A DNA stretch of 64,000 nucleotides from positions 1-64,000 of the forward strand of contig CAXXYG010000022.1 of NCBI GenBank assembly GCA_963666575.2. Direction: 5' to 3'. Below are positions 36,966-44,714 of the stretch, piece after piece. The translations under genes and the position numbers were made by a program. This stretch comes from JABMQB01 sp963666575 (lineage in GTDB: Bacteria > Bacteroidota > Bacteroidia > Bacteroidales > Prolixibacteraceae). Numbering within the stretch: position 1 is the stretch's first letter; each line of letters begins with the position of its first letter. The notes beneath the pieces are model-generated. The model did not search any database. It was not told where the DNA came from and saw nothing but the letters and a program-made list of their open reading frames with translations.

Positions 36966-39900
36966 TTATTTGAATAATTTTTTTATTCCTCCGCTTAATT
37001 TATCCAATGATTTCTGGAGGTCTTCTCTTGAAGTATTTTTAAGTTCGCTAATAATTGAATCTTTAGCCTGGCTAAGGTCAATTTTTATTTCAGGTTTACC
37101 TATTGGCCCGTTAATTTCAACAGCAGCTGGTACAGTTTTTATTCGTTCCTGACCTGGAATAACACCTAAAATTGATTGAATATCCTGTCCAAAAGCGTCA
37201 CGTTCAATCACAAAATTAAGTTTCATGTCAAGGATGTTTTGAGTATTTAAGCGCCCGTTAATAGTGGTTTCCTGTCCAGCTATTTTTGTTTTGAATGGTT
37301 TTAAAAGTAAATTTCCATTTTCGATGGTAAAGTTGGTTATAAAATCAGCCACTTTAAGGTTTTTTAGTTTTTCCTTTTTTAGGATCCCGCTCAATTGGCT
37401 AAAAAGCGGAGATTGGTTAATTTGTAGATTTAAGGTATTTAACAGGCCCTGCCCGTTTAGTGACGAATAATTTATTTTCATATCGGGCATTAATTGCCCT
37501 TTCATTTTAAAACTGGAAATAAATTTGCCCTGGCTATGGCCGGCAATTGGCAGCCTATTTTGAACTCCTGAAAATGAGTTGAATGCAATAGGTATATCAA
37601 TGTTTAAAAGGTCGAATCCAAAATCGAATAATGGCTTATTTTCGGGTGTGTTTTCGTACGATCCTGTTAATTTCATTTCGCCCTCCAACATATTCATGGT
37701 TAATCCTTGCAGGTTAAGTTTGCTATTACGAATGAGGGTATTTCCATTGATATTTGTAATTGTTGTTTTTCCATACAACGCTTTGTTTATTTCAGTTCTA
37801 AAATTGATGTCAATATTTGCAGGGATATTAAAAGCCGAGGTTGTTTTGATTGGTGATTGTTTTGCTGTTACCGGGTTTTCTTTTTTAGTTTTTGGGATGC
37901 TGTCGTTTACTTCTTTTACCTGTAAGGCCATTAGTTCATTCAGATTCATGTATCCCGATTTTAATTGGATATCGCCAGTTATAATGCCTTTATTGTTATA
38001 GTAATCAAGGTAGTTCGAAATTTTTCCAGCAAGGTTAATATCGCTTCCTCCTATTAGAATTGACAAACGTGTGAGATTTATCTGGCCTGAAGTAAAATCG
38101 AGATTCCCAGAGGGAATATGGATTATTTTTGAAAATTGAGGAGTAGCATAACTGAATGATGCCAGATTAATATTACCTGTCGCTGATTCGATAGCTAACT
38201 CCGGATTAAAAACTCCTTTAAGTTTAATTGTACCTCCCAATTGCCCTATACATTGACTGAGTTCCGGAATCATTTCCTGCAGCATAGATACCGAATTATA
38301 TGCGGTTTTAACATCGATGTTGGAAACCAAACAGCTAAAATCGAACTGTGGTTTTGACGTTGGCTTGTTTTCATAAAAACCTGAAAGTTTTATTTTCCCC
38401 TGCAACAGGTTCATGTCCAATCCTGATAAATTTAATTTTCCGCTTTTTAATCCTACGTTTCCTTGAATATTTGTTACAGGCATTTGGTCGTAAACAAGTT
38501 TTGCAATTGTTGCCGAAATTGAAAAATCGAGATTCGGTGGTAAACTTATGGGTGCTACTTTTTGCTCCGACGTTTTTGCAGCCGTTACACTTATTGAATC
38601 CTTTTGCTCTACTACCTGCAAGGCCATCAGTTCGCTGATATTCAAATTATTTGAATTTAGATTCACCGTACCTGCCAGAATGCCATTCTGAAATATGTAA
38701 TTCAGGTAATTGTTTATTTTTCCATCTAGTTTGATATCGCTTTTTCCAATAATCAGCTGAAGTTCAGGTAGGTTGATTTGTTCGGGGGTAAATTCAATTT
38801 TACCGTTTGGTATACCAATGGCTTGTGTAAACGACGGATTATTAAAACTAAAATTGGTAAGTAGTATTTTCCCGTTTGATTGTACTTGATTGTATTGTTT
38901 TTTTTCTATTTGAGAATAATCGCCTTGTATTTTTATTTGGGCATCCATAAATCCGGCAATATCGATACTATCGAGAGGAAGGGCATTTTTTAAATGGTTA
39001 AAATTTATTTTAGCATCTAAAATACCTTCGAAGGTTGGATTTGTTATTAAATGGCTTAATAACAGGGAAAAGTCCAGTGGGTTGTCTTTAATTTCGGCAT
39101 GTGCCTGATTAAAGTTGATAGTAATTAAATCGTTTCCTCCTTGAGGTTTATCAATTTTTAAATTTGTGCGAATATTTGTTATTTCTTCGGGTAAGTTGGA
39201 ATAATTTATTCGGCCACCATCAATATCGAGCTCAAATTTTAAAACAGGATAGTCAGCTTCGGCATAATATCCTTTTATAGCGCCTAATAAAACTGCTGTT
39301 CCATCTGTTTCCAATCCTTTAAGGTAGGAGTTGTAATTGGGTGGGATCAGGGCCAGAAAATCATCAAATCCCGATTTTTTTGATTGAAAATCAAGGTTGA
39401 ATAAAATGGTATCGCTGGGCATTTTAATATCACCAACCAAATCAAAAGGCAAATTATTAATCCATAATTCGCTTTGTTTGATAAAGATATCCATTTTGTC
39501 ATAATCGACGTTTACTACCGAATTTGTTTTTAAAGTTGAACCTGAAATGTAGTTGACAGAATCGTAAGTGAGCGAAAAACCACCTACATTTCCATTACCC
39601 TCAAGTTCAGCATTTGTGCCAAACATTTTTCCAATAAGGTCAAAATTGGAATGGGTAAATGTTAACAACATGGGCATTGATTTATCATCGTAACTAATAT
39701 CTCCATCCGCAATTTTAATTTTCTGAAGCTGAATCGTAAATTGTTTTTCAGGAGTTTTTGTAGGTTGTGAACCTGGTTGTGCATTATTTTTAGTAATATC
39801 CCAATTCGTACTACCATTGGCAGCTACTTTGAGATTTAGTGCCGGATTGTTTAATATAATTTCTTCAATGGTAATCCCCTTCGAGTTTAAAAGTGATTCC

Positions 39901-40181
39901 AAACCAATACGTGTTCTAAATTCACCTATTTTGAGTAAGGTATCGTTTTGGAATTCTCCCGATCCAATTACAGTAACATCGGTTAATAAAAGTGTCGCTT
40001 TGGGGAAACTTCGTAACAACGATATAGAAAACCCGGAAAAATTAACTTCGGCATTTATGTGCTTATTTATTGTTGATTTTGTTTTTTCGAGTAAGGGTTT
40101 TTTTAAGATTACTGGTACAGCCAGAACCGCAGCAATCAATATCGCTACAACAATAATAAAGATGGTAATTATTCTTTTCAT
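36966..40181 (-). CDS. AsmA-family protein
   Basis: A large protein with one N-terminal membrane anchor (about residues 5-25, TIFIIVVAILIAAVLAVPV). The AsmA start region follows (FSISLLRSFPKATLLLTDVTV), then a long periplasmic stretch of repeating beta-strands. Internal duplication is visible: the segment from LNISELMALQVVEQKDSI through NIQGNVGLKSGKLNLSGLDM recurs about 220 residues later as MNLNELMALQVKEVNDSI to INGNTLIRNSKLNLQGLTM. The C-terminal AsmA_2-like domain includes VIERDAFGQDI. The family is linked to outer-membrane biogenesis and bridge-like phospholipid transport in the periplasm. It is a single gene, convergent with the DsbD-family gene. Confidence 0.88.
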   Translation of the reverse strand: MKRIITIFIIVVAILIAAVLAVPVILKKPLLEKTKSTINKHINAEVNFSGFSISLLRSFPKATLLLTDVTVIGSGEFQNDTLLKIGEFRTRIGLESLLNSKGITIEEIILNNPALNLKVAANGSTNWDITKNNAQPGSQPTKTPEKQFTIQLQKIKIADGDISYDDKSMPMLLTFTHSNFDLIGKMFGTNAELEGNGNVGGFSLTYDSVNYISGSTLKTNSVVNVDYDKMDIFIKQSELWINNLPFDLVGDIKMPSDTILFNLDFQSKKSGFDDFLALIPPNYNSYLKGLETDGTAVLLGAIKGYYAEADYPVLKFELDIDGGRINYSNLPEEITNIRTNLKIDKPQGGNDLITINFNQAHAEIKDNPLDFSLLLSHLITNPTFEGILDAKINFNHLKNALPLDSIDIAGFMDAQIKIQGDYSQIEKKQYNQVQSNGKILLTNFSFNNPSFTQAIGIPNGKIEFTPEQINLPELQLIIGKSDIKLDGKINNYLNYIFQNGILAGTVNLNSNNLNISELMALQVVEQKDSISVTAAKTSEQKVAPISLPPNLDFSISATIAKLVYDQMPVTNIQGNVGLKSGKLNLSGLDMNLLQGKIKLSGFYENKPTSKPQFDFSCLVSNIDVKTAYNSVSMLQEMIPELSQCIGQLGGTIKLKGVFNPELAIESATGNINLASFSYATPQFSKIIHIPSGNLDFTSGQINLTRLSILIGGSDINLAGKISNYLDYYNNKGIITGDIQLKSGYMNLNELMALQVKEVNDSIPKTKKENPVTAKQSPIKTTSAFNIPANIDINFRTEINKALYGKTTITNINGNTLIRNSKLNLQGLTMNMLEGEMKLTGSYENTPENKPLFDFGFDLLNIDIPIAFNSFSGVQNRLPIAGHSQGKFISSFKMKGQLMPDMKINYSSLNGQGLLNTLNLQINQSPLFSQLSGILKKEKLKNLKVADFITNFTIENGNLLLKPFKTKIAGQETTINGRLNTQNILDMKLNFVIERDAFGQDIQSILGVIPGQERIKTVPAAVEINGPIGKPEIKIDLSQAKDSIISELKNTSREDLQKSLDKLSGGIKKLFK

Positions 40182-40535
40182 AATTATTCTTCGAAATTCT
40201 AGCCTTCATTGCGAGTGGAGACTGTTAAATATTTACTTAATATACATTAATAAACTTAAATTGAAGATAATAAGTTCATAAGTTAAGTATGTATTTTATT
40301 TCAATATTTGCTGTTTTTGTTAAGGAATTGCTTTTTTTTAGAATGAACAAACAGCAGAATTTACCATTTTTATTTTGTTTAAAATTATCCAATAGGAAAA
40401 ATTAATGATCAATTGTATCTTTGATACATCATAAGTGATTAGTTTATAGGTTGTAAATTGTAAAAGTCAATCTGTTTTTTACTAATAGGAAGAATAAATT
40501 AACCATAAACTCAAGCCTTCAAAATTTTTAATTGT
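40182..40535. other. Divergent intergenic region between AsmA-like and DUF2284 genes
   Basis: These 354 AT-rich bases contain no supported gene; the longest start-to-stop frame noted is 20 codons. It must hold both divergent promoters. For the plus strand, TATCTTTG at 40416-40423 fits the -7 consensus and is embedded in the inverted repeat TGTATC-TTT-GATACA (40414-40428), a possible operator. Confidence 0.55.
40414..40428 (+). promoter_or_regulatory. Inverted repeat overlapping a candidate -7 element
   Basis: TGTATC and GATACA form perfect 6-base arms around TTT, and the -7-like TATCTTTG lies inside the repeat. It is about 110 bases before the DUF2284 start codon. A repressor bound here would block that promoter. 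Confidence 0.35.
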
Positions 40536-41072
40536 ATGGTAGATAAGATTGATATTGAGCAAATTATTAGAGAAAAAGGATTTAATGATTTTAAATGGAT
40601 AATACCCGGCAAAATTATTGTGTCGCAGTGGGTGAGGGTTAAGTGTGAATTTGGCTGCTCCGATTATGGACTTGGAACTTGCCCTCCAAATACACCATCC
40701 GTTCAGGAATGTAAAAACTTTTTTGCAGAATATAGAAATGGCATAATAGTACGGCTAACAAAACAAGCTGATAAAAATGTGTATCCATCGGATTGGTCAA
40801 AGGAGGTAACCAATAAGCTGTTGGAAATAGAGCGCGAGTTGTTTTTAAAAGGGAAATATAAAGTTTTTCTTCTAAACCAAACGTGTTGTTCAGTTTGTAA
40901 AAAATGCCCGGGGAATCGTCTTGAATGTAAGCATAAAGACCGCTCTCGGCCCAGCCCGGAAGCGTTTGCCGTTGATGTTTACCAAACTGTAAGGAATGCT
41001 GGAATGGAAATAGATGTTGTATCTGAAAATCCTTCAGAAATGCACCGCATTGCTATGCTGATGATTGATTAA
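40536..41072 (+). CDS. DUF2284-family cysteine-rich, putative metal-binding protein
   Basis: A cytoplasmic protein of 178 residues matching the DUF2284 pattern: VKCEFGCSDYGLGTCPPNTP near residues 32-52 and a second cluster TCCSVCKKCPGNRLECKHKD near 120-140, then RPSPEAFAVDVYQTVRNAGM. Nine or so cysteines in two clusters suggest iron-sulfur or zinc binding. The family often appears in anaerobes, sometimes near corrinoid or radical enzymes, but no function is established. It is a single gene with no operon partner; a candidate promoter with an inverted repeat lies upstream. Confidence 0.85.
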   Translation: MVDKIDIEQIIREKGFNDFKWIIPGKIIVSQWVRVKCEFGCSDYGLGTCPPNTPSVQECKNFFAEYRNGIIVRLTKQADKNVYPSDWSKEVTNKLLEIERELFLKGKYKVFLLNQTCCSVCKKCPGNRLECKHKDRSRPSPEAFAVDVYQTVRNAGMEIDVVSENPSEMHRIAMLMID

Positions 41073-41083
41073 CGGATGAGTAA

Positions 41084-41148
41084 ACTGAATTACTGAATTA
41101 CTGAAGGATTGAGGGACTGAATGAATGATTGAATGAATAAATAATTAC
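41084..41148. repeat. Simple-sequence stretch of ACTGAATT and TGAATGA units
   Basis: Just after the DUF2284 stop codon short units ACTGAATT, then ACTGAATGA, TGATTGAATGA and AATGAATAA, follow one another. This is microsatellite-like DNA of the kind that slips. No coding or hairpin role is seen. Confidence 0.6.
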
Positions 41149-41218
41149 AGAAAAATAATCTGATATTGGCATTGATTTTTATTTAAAGCTGTTGGGTAAA
41201 TACAGATTGGACAAATCA

Positions 41219-41386
41219 AGAGTAAAATTGTGTTGAGGAGCATAAAAATTGCTCTTTTCCATAGTGAAATTCAGCTAAAAAACATAAATACATTACTTTT
41301 CTATACTTAAATTGTGCTAAGGAGCATAAATATTGTAGTTATCCAGAGTAAAATTCAGCTAATCAACATAAAATGGCTTAATTTTT
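41219..41386. repeat. Four-unit 42-bp tandem repeat (two 84-bp dimers)
   Basis: Units begin at 41219, 41261, 41303 and 41345, exactly 42 bases apart. They share a core (A/T)AGT-AAATT-8 to 9 bases-CATAAA. Units 1 and 3 are most alike (AAATTGTG then AGGAGCATAAA), as are units 2 and 4 (AAATTCAGCTAA then AACATAAA). The array is therefore a duplicated 84-bp dimer. All frames carry stops, so it is not coding. It fills part of the 477-base gap between the DUF2284 gene and the convergent OmpA-family gene. Confidence 0.8.
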
Positions 41387-41481
41387 TGTTAAAATCCTTA
41401 TTAGTCGGATCAGAATTAGGGCGTTCGATACTAAAATAAAAACAATTAATTCTATGATTGTTAATTTCCTATATTTTTCAC

Positions 41482-41517
41482 AAAAAAAAAGGAGGAGTCC
41501 TGGACCAGACTCCCCCT
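41482..41517 (-). terminator. Terminator of the adhesin operon
   Basis: On the minus strand a GC-rich stem (GGGGAGTC pairing with GACTCCTC) is followed by nine T. It lies 33 bases after the stop codon of the last gene of the four-gene operon that starts at 62357. Confidence 0.85.
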
Positions 41518-41549
41518 TTAACCCATTATTTATACATAGAAAATTTAGC

Positions 41550-43715
41550 CTAATTATTGTTGGGCAATAACATGCGTGCCCTTCGGTCGCCATGATACTC
41601 GAGGAGCATGATGGTGTAACCCATATTAAATACTTCGTTGTAAACACGTTCGCCGTCAGCCCTGTCGGTAAATGGGCCTAACTGGTATTGGACGTATTTT
41701 CCTGTTTTACGGTCTTTAATACCGTATTGTGAATATTTTTCGACAATTGCAGGAACATATGTATTAATGTTTACAGGACCTACTGTGGCATAGAACTGTA
41801 CCCAGTAAGTTACATCGCCTGCAGGAACTGCCGAACTACCTGTTGCAGAATAACCTCCCGAAATAGTACTAACTACTTTTCCGGTTGATGTTTTTCCATA
41901 GCCATTTTGGTTGCTAGGTACACTGGCAATTTTTGTTTGCCCCGAACCAAGATCCTTAATGGTAAATGTTGTACGACGGTTAAGCCTGTGTTCAGTTTCA
42001 TTTTGAGGATTGGCAATTTCAGGTGATGATTCACCATATCCTTTGGCTACAATACGCCCATTGCTAAATCCTTTGTCGTTGATGTATTTTACGGCTGATG
42101 CCGAACGTTTTTCAGATAACCAAAGGTTATATTCGTCGGTACCACGTGAGTCGGTATGCGACCCTAATTCAACTTTTAATTCAGGATTTTCTTTTAATAT
42201 ATTTACCAGTTTATCAAGCTCAATAGCTGATTGTTCCAGAATGTCCCATTTGTCGAAATCGTAATAGATATTTTCGAGTACAAATGTTTTACCTGCAATT
42301 CCTTTATACATCCAAAGTGTAGCTTTTATATTTCCCGGTTTTCCTTCAGCTCCGATTGTGAGCGAATTATCAAGGTAAGCCGGGTGTGTACCTCTGATAT
42401 AATATTGTTTGTTTCCTTCAAGTGGCCTGGTGATTATTCCATCAGGTTCAGAAAGTACCGGATCCTGCCCATTAAAATGGATGGTTACATCCGATAAATA
42501 ATTTTTTGTTTCGGCATCGCGAACTGAAAGTTCTAAAATAACTTCAGGTGATAATTCAATTAAAATTAAATCCTGGCCGTCATAAACTACTGTTTCTGAA
42601 GTAAAACCTTCTTTTGAACCGGTCACTTCTTTTATTTGGTTCTCGGGTGCTTGTACATCAAATAAACCATCAGCGGCGGTATATGTCAGTTCGGGCATTA
42701 CTACCGGAGGGCTGAATTCAACAACTGCTTGATTAATAGGCTCACGTGTGAATTTATTAATAACTTTTCCTTTAATAGAAGCCAATGCCATGTTAAAGTC
42801 GATGCGGTAAATATCGTCGCTACCCGTTCCTGGCCTGTTCGATGTTAAATACCCAAAGATGTTACTTTTATTGACCACCATTCCAAAATCATCTTCACTT
42901 GAATTGATAGGAGCGGGGAATTTTACGATTGAAGGATCACTTTCGTCCGAAATTAATGTGTAATACAAATCAAGATCGGTGGTATTTGCATCCATACCAT
43001 CAGATGCAAAAATCAAGATTCCATTTGTAGTTACAAAAGGCGTAAATTCTTTTCCTGCGGTATTAATTCTATTACCCAAATTTTTAGGTTCGGACCAACC
43101 GTTGTTTAGCCTAACTGACATATACAGGTCTGTTTCGCCATAACCTCCAGGCATATCACTCACAAAAATAAGTGTGTCGCCATTTGGAGTAAAAGCAGGG
43201 TGCCCTACTGAATAATCTTTGTTATTGTGTGCAAATTCTTTTTGAATTACCCATTTTCCATTTACCTTTTTTGTAAAGATTAACTCAAGGTTTAATTCTT
43301 TTTTCTGAACCGGTTTATAAGGAGTTATCATTGGATCGTCAGAATTCGAACGTGTAACAACTAGCTCTTCATGAATAGCATCCCATGCCGAAGGCCCTTC
43401 GTGGTATTCAGTAGCAAGTTCGTCAATAATATTTCGCGTTGAATTGACAATTCCAAGACTATTGATCGATGCTGAAAATACATCGTAATAAGTCTCCTTT
43501 TTCTTTTTATCGGTCTCAGCCTGAGTACTAAACGACGTAAAATAGAGGTCGCCATTTACCAAACATGGGCCAAAATCACTCAATTCAGAATTGGTAGGTA
43601 TCTCCTCAACGGTTAAATTTTGAAGGTACAAATTGTTGAACCTGCTTAACTTATCCTGTGCAAACAGTGTTACACTTAATAATAATATCGGAATTATAAA
43701 TAACTGTTTTTTCAT
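41550..43715 (-). CDS. OmpA-family protein with PD40 repeats, regulatory domain and SPOR-like tail
   Basis: Secreted outer-membrane-associated protein of 721 residues. The signal peptide ends LFAQ (about residue 20). PD40/WD40-like propeller repeats occupy about residues 45-315 (GDLYFTSFSTQ, FTPNGDTLIFVSDMPGGYGETDLY, YLTSNRPGTGSDDIY). Carboxypeptidase-regulatory-like domains follow (IKGKVINKFTREPINQAVVE and a second at about 395-480). The OmpA domain (about 490-600) has IYYDFDKWDI and LGSHTDSRGTDEYN, which bind peptidoglycan. The last 80 residues (VTYWVQFYATVGPV to YTIMLLEYHGDRR) resemble a SPOR domain. This layout recalls PorE and related T9SS proteins. Last in the operon after the PorP/SprF gene, it probably anchors the adhesin export complex to the cell wall. 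Confidence 0.88.
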   Translation of the reverse strand: MKKQLFIIPILLLSVTLFAQDKLSRFNNLYLQNLTVEEIPTNSELSDFGPCLVNGDLYFTSFSTQAETDKKKKETYYDVFSASINSLGIVNSTRNIIDELATEYHEGPSAWDAIHEELVVTRSNSDDPMITPYKPVQKKELNLELIFTKKVNGKWVIQKEFAHNNKDYSVGHPAFTPNGDTLIFVSDMPGGYGETDLYMSVRLNNGWSEPKNLGNRINTAGKEFTPFVTTNGILIFASDGMDANTTDLDLYYTLISDESDPSIVKFPAPINSSEDDFGMVVNKSNIFGYLTSNRPGTGSDDIYRIDFNMALASIKGKVINKFTREPINQAVVEFSPPVVMPELTYTAADGLFDVQAPENQIKEVTGSKEGFTSETVVYDGQDLILIELSPEVILELSVRDAETKNYLSDVTIHFNGQDPVLSEPDGIITRPLEGNKQYYIRGTHPAYLDNSLTIGAEGKPGNIKATLWMYKGIAGKTFVLENIYYDFDKWDILEQSAIELDKLVNILKENPELKVELGSHTDSRGTDEYNLWLSEKRSASAVKYINDKGFSNGRIVAKGYGESSPEIANPQNETEHRLNRRTTFTIKDLGSGQTKIASVPSNQNGYGKTSTGKVVSTISGGYSATGSSAVPAGDVTYWVQFYATVGPVNINTYVPAIVEKYSQYGIKDRKTGKYVQYQLGPFTDRADGERVYNEVFNMGYTIMLLEYHGDRRARMLLPNNN

Positions 43716-43726
43716 ATCCTGAATCT

Positions 43727-44668
43727 TTAGAAGTACCTTGGTGAAGGAATTCGAGTTTTTAAGAAATTCAATTCGTAGGAGATCATTACTTCATGAACTC
43801 CATCGTGGTAATTTTTGAATTTTGTTGTTGTAAAGTCAATGGCATAACCAATGCGTAACTTTTTATCAAAAATCCATTGAGCGATAAATCCGGCGGCATC
43901 GCCAGTACGGTATGTAGCACCCAGCCAGAATTTTTCCTTAATTAAGAAGTTGGCACTCAGGTCGACCTGTACAGGTGTTCCAATGGCTGCTTTTGTTAAA
44001 AATGTTGGTTTAAATTTTATATCCTGGCTCAAATCAAATACATAAGCTCCTGTTAAAAAGAAGTGCCTTAATTCAGCAAACGATGAATAGTTGTTGACAT
44101 TATTTTTAAAGTCGTTTTTTATGATTTTAGGAACCGATAATCCGATATAAAATTTCTTTGAACTTAAAAAGGCTCCCACACCTACGTTAGGCATAAACTT
44201 CTGGTCAATCTCGCCCATAAACATCTGGTCGGGATTTCCCTGCGAATCGAGCTGGTATTGAGTGAGGTCGTTATTGTAATTGGTAAAACCTACTTTCATA
44301 CCTAAACGCAACGACACTTCATCGCTCATTTTTAAACGGTACGAATAATCAGCAGCAATACCAACCCTTTTTTCGAGGCCAATTTTATCATTTAAAATAC
44401 TAAATCCTAAACCAATGTTTTCTTTTGAAAGTGGTGTTTGGAATGCAAACATCTGGGTTGATGGCGAACCATCAAAACCTACCCATTGCTTACGGGTTAA
44501 GGCCATAAATCCCATACTCTCCCAACTTCCGACATAACCCGGGTTAATTGACTGCTGACTGAACATATACTGCGTATAATCCGGGTCTTGCTGTCCGTAG
44601 GATACTTGCATGGTTGCAATAAGGGCAATCATGATTATCCACTTTCCAGAGAATATTTCTTTTTTCAT
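43727..44668 (-). CDS. PorP/SprF-family outer-membrane protein
   Basis: A beta-barrel protein needed to export or attach specific T9SS adhesins. The frame is open to 44704, but ATG 44668 starts a better signal peptide (MKKEIFSGKWIIMIALIATM, ending SYGQ) and is chosen. The mature start is the family hallmark QQDPDYTQYMFSQQSINPGY, then GSWESMGFMALTRKQWVGFDGSP. Alternating strands run to the C-terminal aromatic residue. In Flavobacterium, SprF is specific for the adhesin SprB, which carries a type B sorting domain. The upstream 2334-residue protein here ends in such a domain and so is the likely client. Gaps to its neighbours are 10-50 bases. Confidence 0.93.
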   Translation of the reverse strand: MKKEIFSGKWIIMIALIATMQVSYGQQDPDYTQYMFSQQSINPGYVGSWESMGFMALTRKQWVGFDGSPSTQMFAFQTPLSKENIGLGFSILNDKIGLEKRVGIAADYSYRLKMSDEVSLRLGMKVGFTNYNNDLTQYQLDSQGNPDQMFMGEIDQKFMPNVGVGAFLSSKKFYIGLSVPKIIKNDFKNNVNNYSSFAELRHFFLTGAYVFDLSQDIKFKPTFLTKAAIGTPVQVDLSANFLIKEKFWLGATYRTGDAAGFIAQWIFDKKLRIGYAIDFTTTKFKNYHDGVHEVMISYELNFLKTRIPSPRYF

Positions 44669-44714
44669 TTTATAGGCTGTTTTTATAATATTCTTTTTTA
44701 ACATGGCTCTCGGA

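Noticed and set aside
41378..41647. 89-codon minus-strand frame at the end of the OmpA-family gene
   Set aside because: It overlaps the end of the OmpA-family gene in another frame and runs through the terminator hairpin; it is a shadow frame.
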